Assembly (NCBI RefSeq): GCF_963675985.1
Contig: NZ_OY780958.1
Coordinates: 2,976,001-3,040,000 of the forward strand
Length of the DNA: 64,000 nucleotides
Direction of reading: 5' to 3'
Origin: an uncultured Roseibium sp.
Lineage (GTDB): Bacteria; Pseudomonadota; Alphaproteobacteria; Rhizobiales; Stappiaceae
Made by a program: the position numbers and the translations under genes. Under the pieces are notes generated by a model. It searched no databases. It was not told where the DNA came from and saw only the letters and a program-made list of their open reading frames with translations. Shown here one piece after another: positions 17,275 through 26,096 of this stretch (within the stretch, counting starts at the first letter, position 1; every line of letters starts with the position of its first letter).

Positions 17275-18212
17275 TCCACGCGAACCTTCGGATTAAGCCA
17301 GCCATAGCTGAGGTCGACGAAAAGGTTCACGATGACAATCATCAAGGTGAAATAGAGCGTCGCCCCCTGCAACAGACTGATATCGCTGTTTAATGCCGCT
17401 TCGACCGCGAGGCTTCCCATGCCAGGCAAGACGAAGACGCGTTCCACGAAAACCGTGCCGCTGATGGCGGCGACCGTGACCAGACCGATCACTGTGACGA
17501 CGGGCAAGGAGGCATTCCTGAGCGCATGCTTCCAGATGATGGACCGCTCCGAAATGCCGCATGCGCGCAGGCTGCGGATAAAGTCGCGGCTCATGACTTC
17601 GCCCATGGAGTCGCGTGTCTGTTTGGCAATCGTGGTGATGGAATGCAGGGCTACCGAAATCACCGGCAAGATCAGCCCCATGAACCACATGCGCGGATCT
17701 TCCATAAACGGCGTATATCCGACTGCCGGCAACCATCTGAGCCAGACCGCGAATATCGAAATGAGAACAAGTGCCACCCAGAAACTTGGGAAAATCAGCG
17801 CGACTATGGATATGACGTCGACCACGCGGCCGACAAAACCACCCTTGAGCGCACTCAGGAGCCCTAGGGAAATGCCGACGGAAACACACAGGATCAGCGC
17901 GCCCATGATAATCGAGAATGAAATCCAGAAACGCTGATTGAGGAGCGTGACGACGCTTTCGCCGGTGAAGAAGGACTTGCCGAGATTGCCCTGGACCGCT
18001 TCGCCCAACCACTCGCCATATTGCACGAGAACCGGCCGGTCGAGGCCCAGTTCGTGACGCAGTTCTTCATATTGCGCGCCCGAAGTTTCGCCCTGCAGAA
18101 GGGTTGCCGCAATGTCTCCGGGCGCCAGGCTGTTGAGAACGAAGGTCAGCATGCTGACCGTGATCACCAGCGGGATGGACATCAAAATCCGATTGAGGAT
18201 CAGACGGAGCAT
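17271..18212 (-). CDS. ABC transporter permease (DppB type)
   Basis: 313-residue inner membrane protein with six hydrophobic segments. N-terminal MLRLILNRILMSIPLVITVSM is the first membrane helix; ELGLDRPVLVQYGEWL and GNLGKSFFTGESV follow as in DppB/OppB, and RSLRACGISERSIIWKHALRN is the EAA loop that docks on the ATPase. The ATG at 18212, with GGAG 5 bases upstream, is preferred over a frame 40 codons longer that would run into the promoter. First gene of the importer operon. Confidence 0.92.
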   Translation of the reverse strand: MLRLILNRILMSIPLVITVSMLTFVLNSLAPGDIAATLLQGETSGAQYEELRHELGLDRPVLVQYGEWLGEAVQGNLGKSFFTGESVVTLLNQRFWISFSIIMGALILCVSVGISLGLLSALKGGFVGRVVDVISIVALIFPSFWVALVLISIFAVWLRWLPAVGYTPFMEDPRMWFMGLILPVISVALHSITTIAKQTRDSMGEVMSRDFIRSLRACGISERSIIWKHALRNASLPVVTVIGLVTVAAISGTVFVERVFVLPGMGSLAVEAALNSDISLLQGATLYFTLMIVIVNLFVDLSYGWLNPKVRVE

Positions 18213-18301
18213 GATCTCTCCATCCGTCTTCCCGTGTCTTTGCAAAGACCTGCGGTCGGCACTCTTGCGTAATTCGGCATCATGAAGCGTCCTCCCGCTT
18301 G

Positions 18302-18327
18302 TTTTTATACTTAGGGGTATATAAAAA
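18302..18327. promoter_or_regulatory. Palindromic operator between the ABC operon and the TetR gene
   Basis: TTTTTATAC (18302-18310) and GTATATAAAAA (18317-18327) make an inverted repeat around TTAGGG; the TATAC/GTATA core is symmetric with a 6-base spacer. It lies in the divergent promoter region about 90 bases before the permease start and upstream of the TetR start. Typical layout for a TetR repressor acting on itself and the divergent operon. Confidence 0.6.
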
Positions 18328-18395
18328 GGCACAAGCCGTTGTCAATGGCGATGGGGCGTGACAATGATCGGAAAAAGAGGGCTGATGAAAATCGT

Positions 18396-19121
18396 ATGAG
18401 TGAGGGAGACAACACGTCCGACAAGGAGACGCCCAAGTCCGGCCGCCTCAGGAAGGGGCGACCGCCCGGCCGTCGAAGTCACAATGGAAACTTGAACGCC
18501 CGGATTCTCGAGGAAGCCACCAAGGCGGATATCATTGAGGTGGCGACGGCCGAGTTCGTGCGCACCGGCTACGATGGCGCCAGCATCAATGTCATTGCAA
18601 GCAAGACCAAAACCAGCAAAATGATGCTGTACTATCATTTTGAGAACAAGGCAGGTCTTTACCGCGCCGTTCTTGAGGCCGCCTATCAGCGCATGGTCAA
18701 GGACCGGCCAAGCGAAGATCTGACCCTTCTTCCTCCGCTCGACGGTCTACGCCGCTATGCAGAGCGCGCCTTCGAGCTTCATTTCACTCATCCGGATTTC
18801 GTTCGGCTCGTGATGGCGGAAAATCTCAATGACGCACGGACCATCAGCAGTTCGGACGTTATCCGCACCAGAACCGCAATCAATATTTCGGAGCTGGACA
18901 AGATTGTCGATAATGGCAAACGCCAGGGTGTTATCCGGCAAGACTGCGATGCAAAAGAACTCTACCTTGTGATCAACGGATTGGCCTTTCATGCCGTTTC
19001 CAATATGGCGACGCTGCGCATCTCCATGGGCCTGGACCTCAACAACCCTGAAGTTGAGGCCTTCCGGAAGCGTCTCCTTGCTGATGTGGCTTACCGTTTT
19101 GCAGTGCAGACCGAGATTTGA
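18396..19121 (+). CDS. TetR/AcrR-family transcriptional regulator
   Basis: 241 residues with this start. After a charged N-terminal tail containing a basic GRLRKGRPPGRRSHNGN stretch, the helix-turn-helix domain runs from ADIIEVATAEFVRTGYDGAS through TSKMMLYYHFENKAGLYRAV, the classic TetR pattern. The C-terminal ligand domain contains MAENLNDARTI, as in the AcrR subgroup. Divergent from the ABC importer operon, with a palindrome between. The start is uncertain: TTG at 18339, ATGs at 18345 and 18351 and ATG at 18396 are all in frame and none has an ideal ribosome binding site. The extra basic tail could touch the minor groove. Confidence 0.88.
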   Translation: MSEGDNTSDKETPKSGRLRKGRPPGRRSHNGNLNARILEEATKADIIEVATAEFVRTGYDGASINVIASKTKTSKMMLYYHFENKAGLYRAVLEAAYQRMVKDRPSEDLTLLPPLDGLRRYAERAFELHFTHPDFVRLVMAENLNDARTISSSDVIRTRTAINISELDKIVDNGKRQGVIRQDCDAKELYLVINGLAFHAVSNMATLRISMGLDLNNPEVEAFRKRLLADVAYRFAVQTEI

Positions 19122-19300
19122 GGATCGGGCGATAGGGTAGTTCTTGATCGCCCTGAGAACCTGCGCTTTCCTTCGGCCAATCTCCTTCAGCCCCCCTCTG
19201 TGCACCCGTCGATGGCTTTTGCCAGTGGCGGGTCCACCGCCTTGTATGTATCGATCGCCTCCCGGCTTTGCGCATTCTGGGAGGCACGTCAATCAGAGCA

Positions 19301-19755
19301 CCGGCAAGAGTTGGAAATCAAGGCCTTTTGCCTGACCCTGTTGTATACCGGTTAGCGGTTATCTGAGGGCCTGGCGCTCACCGGCTGCGCCGTGGACCTC
19401 AACAGCCACGTAACCTCCTTCCGAACCTTGAAGAAACGGCAGTTGCATGAAGTCCGCGAAGAGCCGATCCCGCCGGTGTTGGTCCGGACACTCAACGCCC
19501 TGATCCGACAGAGGCGCATCCAAAATCCCTTTGCCGCACCAGATGCCCTCCGGCTCTGGCAATAAAACGCCCCCCTCTTGATCGGATCACGGGATAGCGC
19601 TGGATCAAGGCGGTGATGGAGACAGCCGATATTCAGGGTGCCCACCCCCCCCAAAAAAATGCTTGGGTCACGGGTTTGGCGTTCACGCAGTTCAAAGCGG
19701 CGTGCAGCTCAATATGCTGAGGAAATGGAGATTGCGGGGAGGATGTGGAGTTAGC
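19301..19755 (+). pseudogene. Decayed tyrosine recombinase, paralogue of the gene at 37866
   Basis: The plus strand is closely similar at DNA level to 37972-38489: CGGCAAGAGTTGGAAATCA, GCAGTTGCATGAAGTCCGCG and TGGTCCGGACACTCAA occur in both. Compared with the intact gene this copy has an in-frame TAG (GGT TAG CGG near 19352), small indels around 19561 and 19650, a C8-A7 run at about 19646-19662, and has lost the stretch that holds the last catalytic His and Tyr. Weak similarity continues upstream to about 19230. It therefore cannot make a working recombinase. It lies in the debris between the TetR gene and the tRNA-Phe copy at 20912. Confidence 0.85.
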
Positions 19756-20000
19756 TTTTTTGTTAAAGCTCCAAATCTCAATACGTTGCTCCGGAAAGCA
19801 TTTTTTTAAAAAATTACTAATTGATAAGATCAGTTAAGGGGAGGAGATGCAGGACAAGCACTTTTGAAGGCATACCTATTGTCAATGTTTATAATTCTCA
19901 GCGCTGATCGGTGCGTACGGTAAGTAATGAGAAAACTCACGAGGCGTTTGTCATGGCTCCGTGAGGTCTTGCTCGCAGTCGGCGGCGGGCAGCGCAAGAC

Positions 20001-20375
20001 TTACTTGCTCTTATGCCAAATCCCACAATTGATCTTCAGGCCGCTTGCGCGCTGATAGACCGAGTGGCTAACCAATTTGTAGCCCTGCTTTTCGACCCGC
20101 GTTTTTGCGCGGCCGTAATTCTGCCCAAACCACCAGTACCAGCGTCGGTGGTCAGGGTTCTTTTCAATGCGAACATTTGCAATGCTACTCTTCCAGTTGA
20201 GGCCACGGTTGCCTGTGTCCTTGCACTTGACCGAGACGGGCATCTCGCCTCTGTCGGACAGGGTGCGACTGATCCGCGCCCATTCCGCGGTACCGATCCA
20301 ACCAGTCTGTCTCGCGATTGCGGGCTGAACGAGCCCACTTACCGCGAGCGTGGCAATCAAAATCTTCTTAAACAT
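20001..20375 (-). CDS. Small secreted protein of unknown function
   Basis: 124 residues. A signal peptide MFKKILIATLAVSGLVQPAIA is followed by about 103 mature residues rich in Trp and basic residues (RRWYWWFGQNYGRAK) with two Cys (VKCKD and INCGIW) that could form a disulphide in the periplasm. GAGGAG lies 6 bases before the ATG at 20375; a frame five codons longer is possible but has no signal. I do not recognise the family. It is isolated among mobile-element remnants. Confidence 0.7.
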   Translation of the reverse strand: MFKKILIATLAVSGLVQPAIARQTGWIGTAEWARISRTLSDRGEMPVSVKCKDTGNRGLNWKSSIANVRIEKNPDHRRWYWWFGQNYGRAKTRVEKQGYKLVSHSVYQRASGLKINCGIWHKSK

Positions 20376-20422
20376 TTCTACTCCTCGCATCGGGTTGTGT
20401 GGCTAGCTGTGATATCTGAGGA

Positions 20423-20672
20423 GGTTGTTCATCCGTTTTGAAAGCCTGAAGGTGTTTGCGACCAAACACTCACCGAAAGGCTTCAAGGATGAACAACCCG
20501 CGCAAGAATGCCCGAACGACGCCTCTGGGTCGAGCAGAGATGATCCGTCGGATCGTTGAAGAAGGGCGGCCGCTTAAAGATAGTAGCGGCAGAGTTTGGT
20601 CTCAGCGAGCGGCGAACCCGGGAATGGCTGAGGCGGTATCGGACGCTGGGAGCGGCCGGGTTGGATGAACAG
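20423..20672 (+). pseudogene. IS481-type transposase N-terminal remnant
   Basis: ATG at 20489 opens MNNPRKNARTTPLGRAEMIR, the start of IS481-family transposases. After RPLKD one extra base shifts the frame; restoring it gives VAAEFGLSERRTREWLRRYR, the expected helix-turn-helix, then LGAAGLDE, where homology stops at about 20670. The remaining ~270 residues with the DDE centre are missing. A 12-bp inverted repeat GGTTGTTCATCC (20423-20434) / GGATGAACAACC (20487-20498) covers the leader and start codon and may be the left end of the element. Confidence 0.75.
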
Positions 20673-20753
20673 ATGCAGCCCGCTTCCGTCAGCTAGCTTG
20701 TAGGCCTTATCTCTGGGTTTGGCCTTGCGTACCGCGAATTCAGATAGAGCCAT
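20669..20753 (-). pseudogene. N-terminal fragment of a P4-type tyrosine integrase
   Basis: Read on the minus strand from an ATG at 20753 it encodes MALSEFAVRKAKPRDKAYKL followed by ADGSGLHL, closely similar to the opening of the intact integrase at 45872 (MALSDFACKNAKPKDKPYRL). This is the arm-DNA-binding domain start of P4-like integrases. The frame runs into the IS481 remnant and the rest is lost. It sits about 160 bases from the tRNA-Phe copy at 20912, the same spacing and direction as the intact integrase to the real tRNA. Confidence 0.8.
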
Positions 20754-20911
20754 CGGGGGTATCTCCTTCGGTCGCTTGTGGAGCCACCCCAGACGACACC
20801 CCCAATAGTGGGAGAAACAAGGGGAAGCGATGAGGAGCCACGAGCATCACCCTATTTCCAAACCATTGGAAATAAAGCGTTTTTGATGCGATATGTTCAA
20901 CTATGAGGAGG

Positions 20912-20935
20912 GGTAATGGTGCCGGAGGCGGAATC
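20912..20935. repeat. Attachment-site copy of the tRNA-Phe 3' end (left boundary of the island)
   Basis: The sequence starting GGTAATGGTGCC and continuing GGAGGCGGA-TCG matches 46030-46055, which spans the 3' end of tRNA-Phe, except for one C missing from the CCC run and one substitution. Preceding bases are also similar (CTATGAGGAGG versus CTATGAAAAGA). A direct repeat of a tRNA 3' end at the far side of an integrase-bearing segment is the standard signature of a site-specific integrative element. Confidence 0.85.
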
Positions 20936-21580
20936 GCAGTAACTATCTATGATATTGTTCTAATTTAATAATATTTAGTTCGAAAAACTCCCGTTACCCA
21001 CAATATTACCCAATTTCAAATTATACCGGTGGTTTGGTTCCTGTTTTCCACAAATTTCCACTTTTTTCGGTGGCACGCCTCGCCTCGAGAACGACTAAGT
21101 TTGGCTAAGCCAACTAAAACACAATGAATACATCGTAGTTAAACAGTCTCACGAAATAGGATGTCAAAATAAATCGATGCCGAATTTTGAATTGTGGCAA
21201 ATAACGTTACGCTTAACAACTTAGACAAGCCCACTTTTCCCTTCATGTCTGAGCTGAATAGGGTGAACTAAGAATCCTAACGTCCAATTTTATTTTGTTG
21301 CTGCATGACTTTCCTGGAAAAGACTATGCTGATAGTCCCGTGCTGAGAAGACACGCGGCCCGTGGCTCTGGCGATCCCGAAACATCTTCTCATCCTTCGG
21401 ATTTTAAACCGCCATTCTCAACTCAAAGAAGCAAATATATAGACCGGCCAATCAACCTGAAAATCCGGAGAAAACTGGATAGCTGAAAAAGAGGCAACGA
21501 CAACGGTCTCAACCGATGGCTTATCTGACCTGTCCATTAACTCGCCGTTGATAGGCGAGTATATGAAATAACTAATATTT
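20936..21580. other. AT-rich left end of the island, no supported gene
   Basis: About 645 bases with low GC. Two TTACCCA boxes at 20994-21000 and 21006-21012, the second followed by AATTTCA, match boxes near the integrase and are described as arm sites. Short frames are present but have no ribosome binding site or domain. Confidence 0.55.
20994..21012. promoter_or_regulatory. Putative integrase arm-type sites, left end
   Basis: Two direct TTACCCA boxes 5 bases apart, about 60 bases inside the left attachment copy. The second continues AATTTCA, the same as the box at 45914-45920 beside the integrase. Interpreted as arm-type binding sites by analogy with P4/lambda-type integrases. Confidence 0.5.
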
Positions 21581-21955
21581 TCAATCTTCTGGGATATAAG
21601 TATCTGTTGGTACCCATGCGGGAGCACTGACCGTTAAAAATTCCAGATTTTCGTCTGATTCTACGAAAATTTGGTGGATCTCACCCGGCATAATAAGACA
21701 GGCATCACCAGGCGAAATAATTTTCTCTTTACCATCAATTATTATCCTCCCTCGCCCTGCCAAAACGTAGTATGTTTCCTCTGAAACCTTATGGTAATGC
21801 TTCGGAGATGATTTTCCCGGGGGGATAACTACATGAACGAAGCTATGATTAGTTGTTCCGCCGATCTCGGTAGGGCGTCCTATCATTTCATATATTTTCT
21901 CGCCCAAGGGGGCTACGAACGGCTCGGTGATATCATCTTTCTTAACTATTCTCAT
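21581..21955 (-). CDS. Cupin-domain protein
   Basis: 124 residues with one cupin beta-barrel. Motif 1 is visible as PKHYHKVSEETYYVLAGRGR (two His and a Glu as metal ligands) and motif 2 as PGDACLIMPGEIHQIF (last ligand His). It resembles mannose-6-phosphate-isomerase-like small cupins, which may bind sugars, act as isomerases or serve as metal-dependent oxygenases. AGGAAC lies 6 bases before the ATG. It is the last gene of the six-gene AT-rich operon, 32 bases after the NTPase gene. Catalytic role in the system is unknown. Confidence 0.85.
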   Translation of the reverse strand: MRIVKKDDITEPFVAPLGEKIYEMIGRPTEIGGTTNHSFVHVVIPPGKSSPKHYHKVSEETYYVLAGRGRIIIDGKEKIISPGDACLIMPGEIHQIFVESDENLEFLTVSAPAWVPTDTYIPED

Positions 21956-21987
21956 GACCAGTTCCTAATCATCAATGTTTTACAACT

Positions 21988-24396
21988 TTAACATTTCAAC
22001 CGGGGAACAGCAACCGGCCGAAATCCAAGGTCGGGATGCATTGCGTGCACTGAGAGCCTACAAGCGCAATTTATTTTAGCATCATCAAACATCCAGGAAC
22101 CTCCGAGCGCTAATCTAAAATCTGATTGGTCACATTTCTCTCGGCCGTCATTTGGATCATAAGGGCGCCCGTACGCGGGAGTATTGGGGTTTGTTCCACC
22201 CCATGCAGTTTTGCACCACTCCATGCAATTGCCCAGCATATCCACTACCCCGAATGGAGAAGAATTTTCCGCACTAAGTCCAGTCGGCATCAATCCCATT
22301 CTTCGACCTGCCAGCAACATGGGAGTATTTGCGGCCTCCATTCTTATGTCGTTGCCCCAAGGAAATTTCCGGCGGGGCATAACGTTGTTCACTCCGTTAG
22401 AGAACAAGCTTCCTCGGAATGCGAGCTTCCATTCTGCTTCAGTAGGAAGTCTCAAAACGTAATCTAAATCGGGTGATATGCCGCCTAGTTCCAAAATTTT
22501 TTGCGAATGCTTCTGACAAAATTCAGAAACATCAACCCAGCTAATATTTGTAATTGGATACTGTTTTCTACGCGGGCTAGCACCCGGATCTTCAACCAAC
22601 GTGTACTCGAACTCTGACATCGGAAATTTCAGGATAAAGAAATTATAGTCCACTTCAAATAGTTCTTCGTCCATATCACCGAGATCGACAGTGCCGGCAT
22701 CTATCGGGACAAATTGAAATACTTGGTCTGTCAACGGCTGGTGATTCTCGGCTATTCTGGCCCGAATGGCTAGTGATAAACTACTACCATGAATTGCGCT
22801 TTTTAAGACTTCGGATTCACAAACAGATATATATTCATAGTCTTCCTCTCGGAAAGAATCATGCTCTTTTACTTGCTTTAAAATTCGGCTCACCAATATC
22901 CAAAAATCGGATTGTATATCTGCAATTTGTCCATTTTCTGACAATTCTTGAATAGCGCTCCCCAATTCTGAAGCTGTAAGAATTAATGTTTCAAAGTTGG
23001 CATATTCACAAACAACAGACGCTAGTTCGATCAATTCTTGCTCGAAGTTGGAAACTAAACTTTTAATAAGCGTACGAGCACCGTCCAAACCAATCAATCT
23101 TCTCGCTAAAAAATGCAAGTAAAATTGCTTGTCAGAGAATGAAATCTCCCCTCCATCAAGCTCTAACAAAATGCCGCTACGAATTAATTGATCACAAACA
23201 TCGCATATTGTCTCCTCATCAATACCGGCCAATTCTTCACGTATACACTTTTTAACAATAACCTTCTCAATGAATTCTATATCTTTTAGTCCCCCTACCA
23301 ACTCGGATGTTCGCTCTAGAATATCAGAAAACTCTTTAGGAGATACTCTAAACCCCTTAGCTACTGATCTCTGAGAGCACGAAACTAGCAACGCATCCAG
23401 TATTTCCCCTACTTGGGAGATGCTTCCAAATTCCGAAGTATCGAATGCCTGTACCGCAGCGTTTATAAAACGCAAATTTGAATAAAGAGGCTTGCTAATT
23501 CTATCGCTGAATCGAAAGGCTTTTTCACGCAATGCCAGTCTATCTCCGCCCCAAATAGAACAAGCTATTTTTGCGATTTCGTAATAATTTGGAGGTAATA
23601 AGTATTTATCGACCACACCGCATATTGATAATGCATCCATATTTGCAATTTCATTCAAAGAAGAAGTAATAATGCCACGAAATACCTGAGATTGCATCCC
23701 AATCGCAATCGCATTTAGTAATTCTTCCTGCTCAGATGAAGTTGAGACGAAGGATGGGATGTCATCACAGATAAGTATCAATTTACCTTTAGAGAGGAGT
23801 TGCCGAACCACCTCCCCCTGAGAAATTTTTCTCTCATATATGGCAGATATTGAAGAATATAAATTGTTGCAATTTTTATATTCCTCAAGCAGTTCGGAAA
23901 ACTCAACAAAAATCGGGATATCCCCATCGCTAACAAAGCTCGGCTCAGACATGAAAGGACTAAATTCTTCTTCGCCCAATTGTGCGTGAGAAAGCTGAAT
24001 AGCAATTTGTCGGAGAAGCCAGGATTTGCCTTGGCCAACACGTCCGACAAAATTCACCCAAACAGCTTCCCCTAATGACTCGACAGCATATTGATTTCGC
24101 AAAACCGGTGCCGAGAGCGCATCTTGCTGCATTGCTTCAAATTGGTCTATTGGTCGAAAAAGCAGTTCCAGTTGAGAGGAAACACATGACGCGACCATAT
24201 CGGTAGTTTGTGCGTAAAAAGGAGAATCAGAGATTTTTTGCCTGATATGTGAGCGCCCCTGCTTAAAGAGTTCCAGTTGGGGCCATGATCTCAGAAATAC
24301 CTTTTCTTCGACCGAAATAGACGGTGCAGGGTTCACAATTTTATCACCAGCAACGTAATCGCCAGTGATCTTGTATTGATCCCGCTCACTCATCAT
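21988..24396 (-). CDS. NACHT/STAND-like NTPase fused to a formylglycine-generating-enzyme-like (C-type lectin fold) domain
   Basis: 802 residues. Residues about 8-21 hold YKITGDYVAGDKI, a short motif shared with the small membrane protein of the same operon. Residues about 110-400 form a P-loop NTPase: Walker A FVGRVGQGKS at 118-125, Walker B LILICDDIP at 205-213, followed by a helical region as in NACHT/STAND proteins. Residues about 559-802 are FGE/SUMF1-like: ITNISWVDVSEFC, RLPTEAEWKLAFRG, FPWGND, SPFGVVDMLGNCMEWC, LGGSW and DLGFRPV. The paired cysteines that bind copper in true formylglycine enzymes are not in the usual spacing (only NCACRLS), so this is probably a binding domain rather than an enzyme. 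ATG at 24396 with GGTGG upstream is preferred over a longer frame that overlaps the previous gene. Likely an oligomerising sensor; role in defence is inference. Confidence 0.85.
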   Translation of the reverse strand: MMSERDQYKITGDYVAGDKIVNPAPSISVEEKVFLRSWPQLELFKQGRSHIRQKISDSPFYAQTTDMVASCVSSQLELLFRPIDQFEAMQQDALSAPVLRNQYAVESLGEAVWVNFVGRVGQGKSWLLRQIAIQLSHAQLGEEEFSPFMSEPSFVSDGDIPIFVEFSELLEEYKNCNNLYSSISAIYERKISQGEVVRQLLSKGKLILICDDIPSFVSTSSEQEELLNAIAIGMQSQVFRGIITSSLNEIANMDALSICGVVDKYLLPPNYYEIAKIACSIWGGDRLALREKAFRFSDRISKPLYSNLRFINAAVQAFDTSEFGSISQVGEILDALLVSCSQRSVAKGFRVSPKEFSDILERTSELVGGLKDIEFIEKVIVKKCIREELAGIDEETICDVCDQLIRSGILLELDGGEISFSDKQFYLHFLARRLIGLDGARTLIKSLVSNFEQELIELASVVCEYANFETLILTASELGSAIQELSENGQIADIQSDFWILVSRILKQVKEHDSFREEDYEYISVCESEVLKSAIHGSSLSLAIRARIAENHQPLTDQVFQFVPIDAGTVDLGDMDEELFEVDYNFFILKFPMSEFEYTLVEDPGASPRRKQYPITNISWVDVSEFCQKHSQKILELGGISPDLDYVLRLPTEAEWKLAFRGSLFSNGVNNVMPRRKFPWGNDIRMEAANTPMLLAGRRMGLMPTGLSAENSSPFGVVDMLGNCMEWCKTAWGGTNPNTPAYGRPYDPNDGREKCDQSDFRLALGGSWMFDDAKINCACRLSVHAMHPDLGFRPVAVPRLKC

Positions 24397-24415
24397 ACTG
24401 TCCACCGTTGCTGAC

Positions 24416-25066
24416 TTAGATTGCAACAAAACTCGGGCATGTATCAATTAAATAGGAAAGGTAATCAACATCATACTGATATATATCAGCCTCTTTTCCG
24501 TGTAGCATATCAATATCACGAGATTGAATAATTTCATTATCCATACTTATCTCTTTTAATAAATTTATATACTTGTATGCTTCAAAATTTAGCTTTTCAA
24601 TAAACGTAAATTTACTTGAGACGGTTTCTTTTTCTGCGCCAAAACCTATAAGGCCTATCCTTGACGATGTGTGCCGTAGAAAGGAAATTTTCGGATTTCC
24701 ATGAACAATACCATAACTGAGCAATTCTTTTACCAGTCCGATCAAATCCTCTAACGTTTTTGGATTGAAATGAAGTTCTCTGAATTGTTCAGCATTAATT
24801 AGGATTATATATCCAACGCCAATAAAATTATCATGAGCTACGATCTCCGGATAGAATTCTGTTCCCATTATTGACGCAGCTAATTGCGCCATTTTCACCG
24901 CGTAGCTAAAATGCTCAGGAGCTTCACAACGAAAAATATAACCAAGCTTGTTTAGGTTTTTTTCAAGATCAAAGAAACTTGAAACAGTTAACTGATTAAC
25001 TGACGTCAGCGAAGGTTGCTGCCGAAACCTCAGGTAAAAACTTTCTCCAGGGATAACATCAGTCAT
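24416..25066 (-). CDS. Degenerate protein-kinase-like protein (probable pseudokinase)
   Basis: 216 residues with this start. The central part has a kinase C-lobe layout: a hinge-like GVGYIILI, then SYGIVHGNPKISFL, which occupies the place of the catalytic loop (HGDxxxxN in kinases, here HGNPKISFL with Asp to Asn and the late Asn missing), then SRIGLIGFGAEK in place of the DFG strand (Asp to Gly). Both metal/catalytic acids are therefore absent. The similarity is weak and no glycine-rich loop is obvious, so the fold assignment is tentative. The start at 25066 overlaps the radical SAM stop by 8 bases; a longer frame from 25186 would overlap it by 128. Fourth gene of the operon. Confidence 0.6.
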   Translation of the reverse strand: MTDVIPGESFYLRFRQQPSLTSVNQLTVSSFFDLEKNLNKLGYIFRCEAPEHFSYAVKMAQLAASIMGTEFYPEIVAHDNFIGVGYIILINAEQFRELHFNPKTLEDLIGLVKELLSYGIVHGNPKISFLRHTSSRIGLIGFGAEKETVSSKFTFIEKLNFEAYKYINLLKEISMDNEIIQSRDIDMLHGKEADIYQYDVDYLSYLIDTCPSFVAI

Positions 25067-26084
25067 TTTGATAAACCATTTCATACATTCCAAGACAATC
25101 AAGTGATAAGAATTCGCATCGTCCTCCGCCACTTCTATCCATCGTTGAATAGAATTCGGAAAGACGGCCTTGGACGATGTTCCCAATCAATTTATTATGC
25201 TTCGGTGGAATAGCCGGACATCCATGTACGTTTCCGGTTGGGCCTATGTATAAATAACGTCCATCACGAGCAAAACAGTTCTTAGCTGTTAGTTTGCTTT
25301 GGTCCACATTTAACCCAAACTTTGTCAGTGAGAAATTCGCCTCTGTTGAAACTTGTATTTTATCGGCGTTTTTTCGCATATGATCGATGTAGGCCTCAAC
25401 CTGAGCGAGATGGATCCTTTCTATATTATTTTTTCCAAAAAAATGCCCGACAGGTAGGTACATTGGCTGAACATTTAAGTAGTCAAATCCTAATTCGATC
25501 AGATAATCAACAAGATCTGGTATTTTACCTAAATTCAGCTTCGTAGCTACGCAATATGCTCCCAACTTTACCTTGGATCTATATTCATTTCGAAAATGAA
25601 CAATTCTTGTTGTATTTTTAATTACAGATTCACCCCTTTCCCTTTGTAAATTTATTGTCTCCGCGTCCTTCGCATCGATAGAAATTGCCAATAAATCAAC
25701 CAAATTATTTTTAATAATATTACTAAGCTTAGATAGCTGAGTGGTTCCGTTTGTCAATAACCATACTTTTAATCCAATTCTTCTTAATTCAGATAAAAAC
25801 TCCACGATATCAGAACGTAATAAAGGCTCTCCACCATTAATATGTACATATTCAAAACCTAGAGATGCGATATCTTCAGCGGCTGCAACTAATGTGTTAA
25901 GCGGAATATCATCAGCGCGGCTGAAATCGGATTTGTAGCTGCCGCCATTGAACGAGCCGTAGCAGTATGGACATTCTATGTTACAACGGCCAGTGACATG
26001 CCAAAGCACCCACTTTTTAGTAGGTATCCCGAAGTCATGAACGACTCGATCTTCAACGATTATTTGAACATTTTCGTTATTCAA
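25059..26084 (-). CDS. Radical SAM protein
   Basis: 341 residues. TGRCNIECPYCYGSF near residue 32 is the CxxxCxxC motif that binds the [4Fe-4S] cluster and S-adenosylmethionine; VHINGGEPLLR is the GGEP SAM-contacting motif. After the barrel, NCFARDGRYLYIGPTGNVHG with CP and then CEFLSLDCLG supply additional Cys residues as in SPASM/twitch domains, which hold an auxiliary cluster in peptide-modifying enzymes. The start is TTG at 26084, fixed by GAGGTGG 4 bases upstream. Twelve bases separate it from the S-adenosylhomocysteinase-like gene. Substrate unknown; a peptide, sugar or nucleotide is possible. Confidence 0.9.
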   Translation of the reverse strand: MNNENVQIIVEDRVVHDFGIPTKKWVLWHVTGRCNIECPYCYGSFNGGSYKSDFSRADDIPLNTLVAAAEDIASLGFEYVHINGGEPLLRSDIVEFLSELRRIGLKVWLLTNGTTQLSKLSNIIKNNLVDLLAISIDAKDAETINLQRERGESVIKNTTRIVHFRNEYRSKVKLGAYCVATKLNLGKIPDLVDYLIELGFDYLNVQPMYLPVGHFFGKNNIERIHLAQVEAYIDHMRKNADKIQVSTEANFSLTKFGLNVDQSKLTAKNCFARDGRYLYIGPTGNVHGCPAIPPKHNKLIGNIVQGRLSEFYSTMDRSGGGRCEFLSLDCLGMYEMVYQND

Positions 26085-26096
26085 AGTGCCACCTCA

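Noticed and set aside
20456..20668. Complete small gene for a 70-residue protein.
   Set aside because: The first part is an IS481 transposase N-terminus and the rest is a frameshifted continuation, so it is a remnant.
21988..24396. Diversity-generating retroelement target, because the C-terminal FGE-like fold ends in GFRPVAV.
   Set aside because: No reverse transcriptase gene and no template repeat of the 3' end of this gene is visible in the window.
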